Source: an uncultured Clostridia bacterium
Lineage (GTDB): Bacteria; Bacillota; Clostridia; Oscillospirales; Acutalibacteraceae
Reading direction: 5' to 3'
DNA: 64,000 nt
Assembly (NCBI GenBank): GCA_947623205.1
Contig: CANQGM010000007.1
Coordinates: 1 to 64,000, forward strand
In this document: piece by piece, positions 15,212-24,497 of the stretch
Position numbering within the stretch: the first letter of the stretch is position 1
Layout of the letters: every line of letters begins with the position of its first letter
Notes under the pieces: generated by a model
Seen by the model: only the letters and a program-made list of their open reading frames with translations
Databases searched by the model: none
What the model was told of the DNA's origin: nothing
Made by a program: the position numbers and the translations under genes

Positions 15212-15976
15212 ATGGATGATTGGTTTACTGTTGAGAAAATAGATAAAGACACATTTGCTATAAGTGAGTATAAACACTGGGAGGAAAGTCATTGTTATTT
15301 GCTTTTAGGTACAAAACTTGCTATTCTGATTGATACAGGGTTAGGAATTTCTAATATAAATAAAGTTATTTGTGCTTTGACAAACCTTCCAATTGTGGTG
15401 GTAAATACTCATGTGCATTGGGATCACATAGGCGGTCATAAATATTTTGATAATATTGCAGTACATGAATTAGAAAAAGACTGGTTATCAAATACTTTTC
15501 CAATACCGTTACAGGTAGTAAAAAGAAATATAATGCTTAAACCTTGTGATTTTCCGAAAGATTTCGATATTGATAATTATCAAATTTACCAAGGCACACC
15601 ACAAATGCTCTTACACGATAAAGATTGTTTTGATTTAGGAAATAGACAGGTGTATGTTATTCATACACCCGGACATTCGCCGGGACATTGTTGTTTCTAT
15701 GAACCTAATAGAAAGTATTTATATTCAGGAGATTTAATATACAAAGGTTGTCTGGATGTGTTTTATCCAACAACAAACCCACAGATGTTTTTAAAATCTT
15801 TGAGAAAAATCAAGTTGCTGAATATAGAGAGGGTTTTACCGGGTCACCATCAATTAGATATTTCCATTGATATTATTGATAAAATCGAAAGTGGATTTAG
15901 TATATTAGAGAGTGAAGAAAAATTAAAACAAGGCAATGGCATATTTGATTTTGGAGAATTTCAAATTCACATCTAA
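15212..15976 (+). CDS. MBL-fold metallo-hydrolase
   Basis: 254 residues. HVHWDHIGGH (about 66-75) is the HxHxDH metal motif, HTPGHSPGHC (about 150-159) supplies the third His, SGDLIY (about 174) the bridging Asp, and LPGHHQ (about 208) the last His. This is a complete two-metal glyoxalase-II-like site. The substrate is not predictable; a thioester hydrolase or lactonase is possible. It has its own promoter inside the ICE and is best seen as cargo. Confidence 0.85.
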   Translation: MDDWFTVEKIDKDTFAISEYKHWEESHCYLLLGTKLAILIDTGLGISNINKVICALTNLPIVVVNTHVHWDHIGGHKYFDNIAVHELEKDWLSNTFPIPLQVVKRNIMLKPCDFPKDFDIDNYQIYQGTPQMLLHDKDCFDLGNRQVYVIHTPGHSPGHCCFYEPNRKYLYSGDLIYKGCLDVFYPTTNPQMFLKSLRKIKLLNIERVLPGHHQLDISIDIIDKIESGFSILESEEKLKQGNGIFDFGEFQIHI

Positions 15977-16045
15977 ATTGCAAAATTAGGTCTGGACTTT
16001 AGTTTCCTTTTCGGTATAATGATTGCTTGAAAGGATGGCGATAGT

Positions 16046-16798
16046 ATGAAAAAGAAAATCGCAATAATGATGACTTTGATTTTAGCGGCAGGAACAGTCA
16101 CTGCTTGCACGGCAGAAGAAAAAAAGAATAATGATATTAAAACATCCGTAGTTTCGACAACTGCGGATGTTTCTGTATCTGAAACTTTTTATGAAATCAG
16201 CACAACAAAAACAACAGCCGAAACTTCGACTGTGTCTGCAGAAATTGCACAATCGAAAACTGAGCCGACTAGGAAAATAAAATCCGACAGTGGGCAAAAT
16301 CTGACGAAAAACAGGCAAAATTCGGACGCTGATTCAATTGCAGAACCTAAAGAAGAAAATGCCAAACACACAATTGCAAATAGTAAGGCATCTTCATCTG
16401 CAGAGCAGAAAAAGGAAGAAAGCAAATCTGAAAAAGTGACTGAAAAGCCTGCCAAAAAGCCAACGCAGAAACCTACCGAAAAACCAAAGCCTGCACCTAA
16501 GCCAACTCAACCGCCGACAGAAAAGGAAAAAGTTGATGTCAGCTCGGTTGTAAGTGCCTGCATAGCTTACGGTCAGCAGCTCGGAATGAAATACGATTTC
16601 TCACTTAATACAGGTAACGCAAGCTGGTTCTCTCCGACAAATGCTTCATATTATGATGACACGCAAAGTCTGACAGCAAACTGTTACAGTGATGTGGAAT
16701 ATGTAGCATACTACTACAAAAATGACGGCATAAAACCAAGCGACCTGTCATTCAATGTAGTTGCAGAAAACAACAAAATATATGTAGTCTATTGTTAA
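16046..16798 (+). CDS. Thr/Pro-rich lipoprotein
   Basis: 250 residues from ATG 16046 (gaaaggatggcg upstream). It has a lipoprotein signal with lipobox VTAC (Cys21) and a long low-complexity region (25-165) rich in Thr, Ser, Lys and Glu, ending in a KPTxKPxxKPTxPPTEKEK spacer that could cross the wall. A C-terminal domain of about 80 residues (DVSSVVSACIAYGQQLG to the end) contains three Cys. Typical of ICE-encoded surface lipoproteins; role unknown, possibly entry exclusion or mating contact. Confidence 0.65.
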   Translation: MKKKIAIMMTLILAAGTVTACTAEEKKNNDIKTSVVSTTADVSVSETFYEISTTKTTAETSTVSAEIAQSKTEPTRKIKSDSGQNLTKNRQNSDADSIAEPKEENAKHTIANSKASSSAEQKKEESKSEKVTEKPAKKPTQKPTEKPKPAPKPTQPPTEKEKVDVSSVVSACIAYGQQLGMKYDFSLNTGNASWFSPTNASYYDDTQSLTANCYSDVEYVAYYYKNDGIKPSDLSFNVVAENNKIYVVYC

Positions 16799-16816
16799 GC
16801 AGACAACTAAAATCAG

Positions 16817-16846
16817 CACCCGAATTTCAAAGTTCGGGTGTTTTTT
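16817..16846 (+). terminator. Rho-independent terminator
   Basis: cacccgaa (16817-16824) and ttcgggtg (16833-16840) form a perfect 8-bp stem with TTTTTT after it. It ends the lipoprotein transcript. Confidence 0.88.
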
Positions 16847-16863
16847 AATGAAAGGAATTATAT

Positions 16864-17235
16864 ATGGAAATCAAAAATATTACAGCCGATGACCTTCGCT
16901 GTATGAACGGCAAGGAAGGATTGATTCTGCAAGGCTGTGGCGGTGAAGTACAAGAATGGGTTGACGGCATAAATAATATGCTTACCGAAAGCGGAATACT
17001 CCTTAATAACACAAAATTTGAAAGTGTTTCGGTGTTTCAGAATGACGGCGTCACTTGTATTCTGTACCCATTTGAAAATGTTCACCTTGATGTTGGCAAG
17101 CTTGCTATGTGGCGATTGCAGTCATACACAGCCTTTGCAGGAACTTGGCTCTCCGATTATGTAGATAACAAGCTCGGCGGATTTGAGGCTGAACAGTCTG
17201 ATGATATGGATGAAAGGCAGGTGATGAAGTTATGA
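16864..17235 (+). CDS. Conserved-type hypothetical ICE protein
   Basis: 123 residues; ATG 16864 with gaaaggaat upstream. It starts MEIKNITADDLRCMNGKEGL and contains GCGGEVQEWVDGINNMLTES, then a middle WRLQSYTAFAGTWLSDYV and an acidic tail. The pattern looks like a folded single domain seen in clostridial conjugative elements, but no function or family name can be given. It lies just before the large surface adhesin and is probably transcribed with it. Confidence 0.6.
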   Translation: MEIKNITADDLRCMNGKEGLILQGCGGEVQEWVDGINNMLTESGILLNNTKFESVSVFQNDGVTCILYPFENVHLDVGKLAMWRLQSYTAFAGTWLSDYVDNKLGGFEAEQSDDMDERQVMKL

Positions 17236-17327
17236 TTTGGGTAAACAAAAACTGAATAATCATCAATCGGGGTAAGAGTAAAATCTTGCCCCATATTTTT
17301 ATGTATCGAAAAGGAGTTTTTACAATA

Positions 17328-20300
17328 ATGAAATTTACGACAAACAAAAAATTCACAAGAATAACAGCACTCTTACTTGCGGTGGCAGTAATATTCGGAA
17401 CAATGTTCACTCTCCCCGTAAGTGCGGCAAGCGGTGACAAGGCTACCATCACATTCGGTTATTGTTATGACAGCACAGGAAACACAATCAAATTTCAGCA
17501 GACAACGGTAAATGACGGTTATACAGTCGGAACACCCGGCGAGGAGCTTTGCAAGATTTTTGCAGACGGTAAAGAAGCCTACTGTATTGAACCCGGTCAC
17601 ACCCTATATTCGGGAGATTCGCTGATCGAGAACGGATCTAAGGTTTGGAAGAATTTAGGCTCAGCAAAGCAGAAGTCAATAAACCTTGCTCTGCTGTTCG
17701 GCAAGCCCGGTTCGGGAAAGAGTTTAAGCGGTACAGATGATCAGAAATGGGTTGCAACTCAGCTCATTGTATGGGAGTTTGTGTCTGGTTGCAGAAGTAC
17801 GGCAGAAGGCTACAAATGCACAAACACAAAGTTCATTGACGGCATCTGTGCAGGCGGGGCAAATCCAGGTGTTAAGTCTGTTTACAATGCAATTTCAAAA
17901 AGCCTTGCAAATTATTCAACCGTTCCAAGCTTTGCAAAAGCAATCGCTTCAAAGGCTGAAACCTATGAAATGAAATATTCAGACGGAAAATACACCTTAA
18001 CACTCACCGACAACAATAAAATTCTTGATGAGTTTAATTTCAAAACAACAAGCGGAATTTCTGCTTCAAAGTCAGGAAACAAGCTGACTTTAACTTCAAC
18101 TTCGGCAGTCAATGATGCAGTAACATTCAACTCTGTTAAGTCAATGCCAGATGTCGGCAAAACTGTTCTTGTGCCATATGGTGACGCAAGCCTGCAGGAT
18201 GTAATCACAGGCGTTGAAAATGATGCCGACCCGATAAGGGCATATTTTAAGGTTAAGACAAGCTCAGGCAACCTGAAACTTGTTAAAACTTCCGAGGACG
18301 GAAATATCGCAAGTATTGAGTTCACGGTAAAAGGCGATAATTACAGCAAAACGGTAAAAACCAATTCAAAGGGTGAGTTTGAATTAACCAACCTCGTGCC
18401 CGGCAGTTATACCGTAACTGAGAACACAGATGAAAAATATGCAAAGCAGGAAAGTAAAACGGTAAAGGTTGAGTCAGGAAAAACCGCAACAGTTTCATTT
18501 ACAAACATTCTTAAAAAGTGGAAACTGACAGTTACCAAAACCGACGCTGAAACGAAAACCGCACAGGGCAATGCAACACTTGCAGGTGCTGTTTATGGCA
18601 TTTATGATAACGGCAAACTGATAGACAAATATACCACAGACAAAAACGGCAGCTTTGAAACTTCTGAATACATTTGTGGTGACAACTGGACCTTGAAAGA
18701 AATTAAGCCAAGCGAGGGTTATTTGCTTAATGAAACTGAATATAATATCGCTGCAGAAGCGAAGAATTATACAGTTGAAAACAACCCAATTTCAATGACG
18801 GTCACCGAGAATATTGTAAAAGGCAAAATTGCAATTATTAAGCATACCGATGATGGCTCAACAAAGATTGAAACTCCCGAAAAAGGCGCAGAATTTCAGG
18901 TGTATCTAAAATCATCGGGCAGCTATGAAAAGGCAAAAGAATCTGAAAGAGATACGCTTGTTTGTGATGAATACGGATTCGCTCAAACAAAGGATTTACC
19001 GTATGGTGTTTACACAGTCCATCAGACCAAAGGCTGGGACGGCACAGAGTTCATTACAGATTTTGATGTATTCGTTTCCGAAAACAACAAGACCTATAAA
19101 TATCTGATTAACAATGCGAGTTTTGAAAGCTATGTAAAAATAGTGAAAGTGGATTCAGAAACAGGCAAGCAGATTCCATATGCAGGTGCAGGCTTTCAGA
19201 TTTATGCTCCTGACGGCAAGCTTGTAAAAATGAAATACACCTATCCGACTGTTACCGAGATTGACACATTCTACACGAACAGTGAGGGTTATCTCATTAC
19301 ACCCGAACCCCTTAAATACGGCAAGGGATATTCAGTAGTAGAGGTTCAGGCTCCTTACGGTTATGTGCTTGATTCAACACCGCTTAACTTTGATATTACA
19401 GCAGAAAACACAACAGAAGAAAACGGTGTGACAATCGTAAAAACAGAGAAGAAAAACGCTTCGCAGAAAGGCAAAATTGCCGTTGAAAAAACAGGCGAGA
19501 TTTTCTCGAATGTAACAGCAGTTGGCGGTGGATATGTTGATGAGAACGGAAATGATGTTTCACTTCCGACAATATATCAGCCTGAATATTCTGTCAGCGG
19601 TTTGGCAGGCGCAGTATTTGAGATTTACGCAGATGAGGACATCACAACTCCCGACGGCACAGTCAGAGCGAAGAAAGATACCCTTGTTGATACAATTAAC
19701 ACAGGGCAAAATGGAACTGTGACAAGCAAAGAATTGTATCTCGGGAAATACCGTGTTGTTGAAACCATTGCTCCATACGGCACAGTGATCAATCCCGAAC
19801 CACATATAGTTGAACTCTCATACGCTGGACAGAATGAAAAGGTAACCAACACATCAACATCATTTACAAACGACAGACAAAGGGTTAAAATTGACCTTGC
19901 AAAAATTCTTGAACAGGACGAAACATTCAATATCGGCGACAATGATGAAATCTTAAATGTTTCATTCGGACTTTATGCTGACGAGGATTTGAAAGCCGCA
20001 AATAGAACAGTTATTCCAAAGAACGGACTTATTGAAATCATGACCTGTGATGAAAACGGCAAGGCAAAATTTACAACCGACCTTCCTATCGGAAAATACT
20101 ATGTTAAGGAAATCAGTACTGACAATCACTATATCCTCTCCGATAAAAAACACCCTGTTGTATTTGAATATGCAGGACAGGATACAGCGACTGTTCATAT
20201 CTCGGTTAATGACGGTGAGTCGATTGAAAATGAAATCATCTACGGCACAATCAAAGGCTTGAAAATTGACTGTGAAACCAAAGATAAAATCAGTGGTGCA

Positions 20301-21035
20301 TTGTTCGGTTTATTCAATACTGATGAAACAGAATTTACTGAAGAAAAGGCAATCCTCACGGGTGAATCCGATGAAAACGGTATTTTTGAATTTGCCGAAA
20401 TTCCGTATGGCAAATACATTATCCGTGAGTTAAATCCTGCCAAGGGATATATGCCAAATGAGGAAAGCTATCCTGTTACTGTAACGGAGAATGAAGAAAT
20501 CATTGAAATCACAGTAGAAAATGATAAAATCCCCGAACTCAAAACAACGGCTACAGTTGACGGCAAAAAGGAAGTAACCGCAGAAGAAACAGTAACCGTT
20601 GATGATGTTGTAAGCTTTAAGCACCTTGTCCCCAAAAAGGAATACACTTTAAAAGGTATTCTTATGGACAAGAAAACAGGCAAGCCTTTTCTTGTTGACG
20701 GTGAGAAAATTACATCAGAGATAACATTCACACCCGAAACGGCAAACGGAGAAGTAACGGTTGCTTTCATCTTTGACGGATCTGTAATAAAAGAGAATAC
20801 TGACATTGTTGTGTTTGAAAACTTGTATCGTGATGGCGTAGAAATCGCCACACACGCAGAAATTGAGGACAAGAATCAGACTGTTACAATCCACCCACAG
20901 CCTGAACCCGAAAAACCGCAGACCGGCGATAATTCAAATCTTGGCTTTTGGATTGGACTTGGCGCAGTTGCTCTGGGTGGTCTTGTGTCAATTATAATTA
21001 TCAAGCTCAAGAAGAAAGACGAGGACGATGAATAA
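17328..21035 (+). CDS. Thioester-domain, multi-SpaA/CnaB surface adhesin with sorting signal
   Basis: 1235 residues from ATG 17328 (aaaggagttttta upstream). Order: signal peptide (...LPVSAAS); a thioester domain (about 50-170, YCIEPGH and WVATQLIVWEF supplying the Cys and Gln); about seven CnaB/SpaA-like beta domains (from about 310 to 1060), each with a GxxFxxY core and a Y-x-V-x-E strand; a VaFE-type ester-bond domain (about 1065-1185, TVDDVVSFKHLVP); then KPQTGDN, a membrane helix and a KKKDEDDE tail. Such proteins bind a target covalently and are anchored by sortase. A class B sortase is encoded 2.6 kb downstream. It is probably a mating or host-surface adhesin carried by the ICE. Confidence 0.85.
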   Translation: MKFTTNKKFTRITALLLAVAVIFGTMFTLPVSAASGDKATITFGYCYDSTGNTIKFQQTTVNDGYTVGTPGEELCKIFADGKEAYCIEPGHTLYSGDSLIENGSKVWKNLGSAKQKSINLALLFGKPGSGKSLSGTDDQKWVATQLIVWEFVSGCRSTAEGYKCTNTKFIDGICAGGANPGVKSVYNAISKSLANYSTVPSFAKAIASKAETYEMKYSDGKYTLTLTDNNKILDEFNFKTTSGISASKSGNKLTLTSTSAVNDAVTFNSVKSMPDVGKTVLVPYGDASLQDVITGVENDADPIRAYFKVKTSSGNLKLVKTSEDGNIASIEFTVKGDNYSKTVKTNSKGEFELTNLVPGSYTVTENTDEKYAKQESKTVKVESGKTATVSFTNILKKWKLTVTKTDAETKTAQGNATLAGAVYGIYDNGKLIDKYTTDKNGSFETSEYICGDNWTLKEIKPSEGYLLNETEYNIAAEAKNYTVENNPISMTVTENIVKGKIAIIKHTDDGSTKIETPEKGAEFQVYLKSSGSYEKAKESERDTLVCDEYGFAQTKDLPYGVYTVHQTKGWDGTEFITDFDVFVSENNKTYKYLINNASFESYVKIVKVDSETGKQIPYAGAGFQIYAPDGKLVKMKYTYPTVTEIDTFYTNSEGYLITPEPLKYGKGYSVVEVQAPYGYVLDSTPLNFDITAENTTEENGVTIVKTEKKNASQKGKIAVEKTGEIFSNVTAVGGGYVDENGNDVSLPTIYQPEYSVSGLAGAVFEIYADEDITTPDGTVRAKKDTLVDTINTGQNGTVTSKELYLGKYRVVETIAPYGTVINPEPHIVELSYAGQNEKVTNTSTSFTNDRQRVKIDLAKILEQDETFNIGDNDEILNVSFGLYADEDLKAANRTVIPKNGLIEIMTCDENGKAKFTTDLPIGKYYVKEISTDNHYILSDKKHPVVFEYAGQDTATVHISVNDGESIENEIIYGTIKGLKIDCETKDKISGALFGLFNTDETEFTEEKAILTGESDENGIFEFAEIPYGKYIIRELNPAKGYMPNEESYPVTVTENEEIIEITVENDKIPELKTTATVDGKKEVTAEETVTVDDVVSFKHLVPKKEYTLKGILMDKKTGKPFLVDGEKITSEITFTPETANGEVTVAFIFDGSVIKENTDIVVFENLYRDGVEIATHAEIEDKNQTVTIHPQPEPEKPQTGDNSNLGFWIGLGAVALGGLVSIIIIKLKKKDEDDE

Positions 21036-21364
21036 TGCGAAGGGCATATATTTGTTCACCGCTCGGCGGTAATGTTTCCGCAAACATTGAAAACGCAAAA
21101 CGATATGCACGATATGTATTTAAGTGCGGTATGGCTCCTGTCATACCGCATTTTTATGCTCTTGTTCTCAGTGATGAAATCCCTGATGAAAGAAAGCTCG
21201 GTATGCGGGCAGGGATCTCTTTACTGTGGGTATGCGATGAAGTATGGGTTTTCGGAAATAAAATCACCGAGGGTATGAAAAAGGAAATCATCTTTGCCGA
21301 AAAGCTGAATATCAAGGTCAGATATATATCTGAAAACGATTTGAAGAAAATGGAGGTTATCTAA
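21035..21364 (+). CDS. DUF4406 / nucleoside-deoxyribosyltransferase-like protein
   Basis: 109 residues overlapping the adhesin stop by one base. RRAYICSPLGGNV, ENAKRYARYVFKCGMAPVIP and LLWVCDEVWVFGNKITEGM fit the Rossmann-like fold of DUF4406 and related deoxyribosyltransferase-like proteins, which bind nucleotides or related ligands. The family is common on phages and ICEs; the substrate is unknown. Confidence 0.72.
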   Translation: MRRAYICSPLGGNVSANIENAKRYARYVFKCGMAPVIPHFYALVLSDEIPDERKLGMRAGISLLWVCDEVWVFGNKITEGMKKEIIFAEKLNIKVRYISENDLKKMEVI

Positions 21365-21715
21365 ATGAAAGTAAAAAACAATCGAATGAAACTCATAAAA
21401 ATTCTGTTGGGCACTGCTGTTATTGTAACAATATTTGTAATATCGGCAGTAACGGTATTTGCCGCAGGTGATGTTTCAACTGCTATTGAAAGCACATGGA
21501 CGGCGGCTCAGACGCAAATCAAAAATGTAGTTAATAATGTTGTCTTCCCTGCGGTTGATATGATTTTAGCAATTCTTTTCTTTGTCAAACTTGCAACCGC
21601 ATATATGGATTACCGCAAGCATGGTCAGTTTGAATTTACCGCACCTGCAATCCTCTTTGGCTGCCTTGTGTTCTCGCTGACGGCTCCTCTATACATCTGG
21701 ACAGTTTTAGGCTAA
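21365..21715 (+). CDS. Pilin-like conjugation protein (DUF3852, VirB2/TrbC type)
   Basis: 116 residues, one base after the previous gene (aaaatggaggttatcta upstream). It has a signal peptide ending VFAA (about 33), then a short loop and two membrane helices (AVDMILAILFFVKLATAYMD and APAILFGCLVFSLTAPLYIW). This small two-helix form and position directly before TrbL fit DUF3852, a VirB2/TrbC-like component of the mating channel. Confidence 0.72.
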   Translation: MKVKNNRMKLIKILLGTAVIVTIFVISAVTVFAAGDVSTAIESTWTAAQTQIKNVVNNVVFPAVDMILAILFFVKLATAYMDYRKHGQFEFTAPAILFGCLVFSLTAPLYIWTVLG

Positions 21716-21862
21716 TTGAAAATGGAAAATGTAAAATGGAGAATTTATGTCGGGCAGACAGATTGTAGTGATAAAAAACTTTGTTTCCCGAATTTATTTA
21801 TAATTGCGACGGGGTCGCACACCTTAATTTTCAATTTTCAAATTTCAATTTTCCATTTGAAC
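21715..21862. repeat. MITE-like inverted-repeat insertion
   Basis: The left arm (21715-21753, gaaaatggaaaatgtaaaat) and right arm (21824-21861, ttcaattttccattt) are imperfect inverted copies of about 35 bases. A small inner hairpin, tgcgac/gtcgca, lies at 21804-21818. There is no coding sequence. It separates the pilin-like and TrbL genes, leaving the TrbL ribosome site intact. Such AT-rich arms are typical of small non-autonomous repeats. Confidence 0.6.
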
Positions 21863-21874
21863 GGAGGTGGATAA

Positions 21875-22807
21875 ATGTTTGATTGGTTAGGAGATTTTAT
21901 CGGTGGAATAGGCAATGCCATAGGAAGTGTTTTTGACTTCCTCGGTGAGCAAATCTCAAATGCAATATGGAACACAATGCTACAGTGGTTCTATGAAAAC
22001 ATATACAATGCTGTTGCCGACTTTTTTACAATGATGGGCAATATGGGCGCAGATGTGTTCGAGCTTTCTTGGGTACAGGCAACAATCAGTCTTTTTACCT
22101 TGTTCGGTTGGGGATTGTTCGTTGCTGGCACGGTTGTTGCCGTGTTTGATGTAGCTATCGAATATCAAAACGGCAGAGCGAACATCAAGACAACTGCAAT
22201 CAATGTCTTAAAAGGATTCTTTGCCTGCTCGCTTTTCGGTGTTGTGCCTGTGGAACTGTACAAATTCTGCATTAGCCTGCAAAACACATTTTCAAAGGAT
22301 TTGTCATCGATAATGGCTGGACAACAAAGCCTTGATTTGTCGGGACAAAGCAAAAGCGTGTTAGAGGGCAGTTTTGCCGTTGCGAATCAGGTAAGTTTTG
22401 GACTTTTAAATCTTCTCTGTATGATAGCCTTTGCCTACTGTGTAATTAAAATATTTTTCGCCAACATTAAAAGAGGCGGAATTTTACTTATTCAAATGGC
22501 GGTAGGTTCGCTGTATATGTTCAGCGTGCCAAGAGGATATACAGACGGCTTCAATCAATGGTGCAAACAGATTGCGGCATTATGTTTAACAGCATTTTTG
22601 CAGACAACTCTGCTTTTTCTCGGACTGCTCACATTTCCCGGAAATATGCTGTTGGGACTTGGAATTATGCTCTCTGCAAATGAAGTGCCGAGGATTGCAC
22701 AGCAGTTCGGTCTTGATTCATCTGTAAAAGTGAATATGACAAGCATTGTACACGCAACGACAACCGCCGTTAATCTGACGCGAAGTGTTGCAAAAGCGGC
22801 AACATAG
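21875..22807 (+). CDS. Conjugal transfer membrane protein (TrbL/VirB6-like)
   Basis: 310 residues, ATG 21875 with acggaggtgg. There is an amphipathic Gly-rich N-terminus (FDWLGDFIGGIGNAIG), then about six hydrophobic segments (near 70-95, 110-130, 185-205, 215-235, 245-270 and 275-290). This is the shape of TrbL/VirB6 inner-membrane channel proteins. Position between the pilin-like protein and PrgI and VirB4 supports that it forms part of the mating pore. Confidence 0.82.
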   Translation: MFDWLGDFIGGIGNAIGSVFDFLGEQISNAIWNTMLQWFYENIYNAVADFFTMMGNMGADVFELSWVQATISLFTLFGWGLFVAGTVVAVFDVAIEYQNGRANIKTTAINVLKGFFACSLFGVVPVELYKFCISLQNTFSKDLSSIMAGQQSLDLSGQSKSVLEGSFAVANQVSFGLLNLLCMIAFAYCVIKIFFANIKRGGILLIQMAVGSLYMFSVPRGYTDGFNQWCKQIAALCLTAFLQTTLLFLGLLTFPGNMLLGLGIMLSANEVPRIAQQFGLDSSVKVNMTSIVHATTTAVNLTRSVAKAAT

Positions 22808-22818
22808 GGGGTATTAAA

Positions 22819-23094
22819 TTGACAACTTATTTATATCCGCAAAACCTTAAAGCCACAGCTAATCTTTGGCTGTGGAGCTTGAGGGATTTTTCAATAATCT
22901 GCATAGCTCTTCTGCTTTCGGTGCTCATATTTGCACAGACGCAGATTTTTATACCGCTTGTTGTTACTCTCTGTTTTGGATTTCTCACAATCCGACTTGA
23001 AGATACAACGGTGCTTGATTTTATCCGCTATGCAGTAAAGTATTTTATTTCAACGCAACAAACCTACTTTTGGGCAGAAAGGAGAGAAAAGTAA
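22819..23094 (+). CDS. PrgI family (VirB3-like) conjugation protein
   Basis: 91 residues from TTG 22819 (aggggg upstream). It starts TTYLYPQNLKATANLWLWSL and has two close membrane helices (SIICIALLLSVLIFAQ, IFIPLVVTLCFGFLTI) and a C-terminal FISTQQTYFW. This matches PrgI proteins, the Gram-positive counterpart of VirB3, which is always found just ahead of VirB4. Confidence 0.85.
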   Translation: MTTYLYPQNLKATANLWLWSLRDFSIICIALLLSVLIFAQTQIFIPLVVTLCFGFLTIRLEDTTVLDFIRYAVKYFISTQQTYFWAERREK

Positions 23095-23682
23095 ATGAAG
23101 AAAAGACGAAAAGGCAAATCCACGCAGGATTTAATCGGCATAAAAACCTTTACGAAAAACGGTTTAAAGGTCGGTAAGGAAGAACTCATCTTTTATATGG
23201 TTCAGCCGACAAACATTTCGGTGTTGTCCCACACGAATATTGAAATCAAGGTTTGCCACCTGATGATGGTGCTCTCTGCTGTGCCTGATATTGAAATTAC
23301 CTGCACAGATTCCTGCGAATGTTTTGATACGAATAAAAGCTATATCAAGAGCAGGATTGAAGATGAGCATAACGAAAAGGTTAGAAAAATACTTGCTAAA
23401 GACCTTGATTTTCTCGACAGTATTCAGGCCGAAACTTCAACAGCAAGGCAGTTTCTGTTTATTGCAAGGTGCAAATCCACAAAGTCAGAAAATGTGTTGC
23501 AAAAAGCAAACAGGGTTTAGAAAATTATTTCCGATCAGGGTTTTGAAGTCACAAGAATGAGCAAAAGCGACATTAAACGCTTTCTTGCAATTTACTTTGA
23601 AGCAAGTATGAACGGCGATTTGATGCCTGACTATGACGGCGAACAGTATTTTGAGAAGGAGCAGACATATGAAGAAACATAA
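23095..23682 (+). pseudogene. Conjugation gene with in-frame amber stop
   Basis: The frame runs 141 residues from ATG 23095 and meets TAG at 23518. It then continues without a stop for 53 more codons (KIISDQGFEVTRMSKSDIKR, then YFEASMNGDLMPDYDG) to TAA 23680-23682, 14 bases inside the next gene. The layout, between PrgI and VirB4, is that of a conserved cytoplasmic transfer protein of about 195 residues. One base change (TAG from CAG or AAG) would restore it. The 141-residue product may or may not be active. Confidence 0.7.
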
Positions 23683-24484
23683 AGAGAAAATCGGATTTGG
23701 AATTGTAATTAGCGTATTCTCTGTAATCATAATTGCCTGTCTGATTTCAATATTTTCACAGTTTTACACAGAAAACAAAGAAAAAGAAGAATTTAGACAG
23801 CTTGCTGAAATTGTTGCTGAAGATACTACAGATGAAGATACCCGAACTGTGAGAAAACCCAATATATTGCAGATTAACAGTGCTGATAACGAAACCCAAT
23901 CTGAACCGCCAATGTATTATGCAACAGACTACGAACCTCATTCAATGTCAGAACTGATTTCAATGAACCCGGATTGCTTCGGATGGATAAGTATAGCAGG
24001 CACAAACATAAACTATCCTGTTATGCACACGCCGAGTAATCCGCAGAAATATCTCAACAAAAATTTTTACGGTAAATACAGCTTTAGCGGTGTGCCGTTC
24101 TTGGACAGCAGATGCACAGCTGACAGTACTAACCTGATTGTTTACGGTCATCATATGAACAACGGTAGTATGTTTGCAGACCTTTGTAATTACACAGATT
24201 ATTCCTATTTTGCAGAACACCCCACGGTTGTGCTTGAAACTAAAGACGGGGCATTTTCTTACTCCATCTTTTCTGTTATGAAAGTAAAATCCAATGATGA
24301 TTGGTACAGATTCACAACAGCAGGAACAGAAAAATCATATGAAAAGAAAATATCGTATGCAAAAGAGAAATCCATATACGACACGGGAAATACACCTGTT
24401 TACGGTCAGCAGATTTTAACACTTTCAACCTGTTACGGATACAATCAGGATGACCGCATACTTGTGTTGGCAGTCCGAAATTAA
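23669..24484 (+). CDS. Class B sortase
   Basis: 271 residues; ATG 23669 chosen because gagaaggagcag lies upstream and the protein then begins with MKKHKEK and a membrane anchor (about 8-30). Catalytic residues are visible: His in VYGHHMNNG (about 168), Cys in LSTCYGY (about 254) and Arg in DDRILV. GWISIAGTNINYPVM and PFLDSRC are class B features. It probably anchors the ICE adhesin at 17328 (KPQTG signal) and lies just ahead of VirB4. Confidence 0.9.
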   Translation: MKKHKEKIGFGIVISVFSVIIIACLISIFSQFYTENKEKEEFRQLAEIVAEDTTDEDTRTVRKPNILQINSADNETQSEPPMYYATDYEPHSMSELISMNPDCFGWISIAGTNINYPVMHTPSNPQKYLNKNFYGKYSFSGVPFLDSRCTADSTNLIVYGHHMNNGSMFADLCNYTDYSYFAEHPTVVLETKDGAFSYSIFSVMKVKSNDDWYRFTTAGTEKSYEKKISYAKEKSIYDTGNTPVYGQQILTLSTCYGYNQDDRILVLAVRN

Positions 24485-24497
24485 GGAGGTTTAATAT

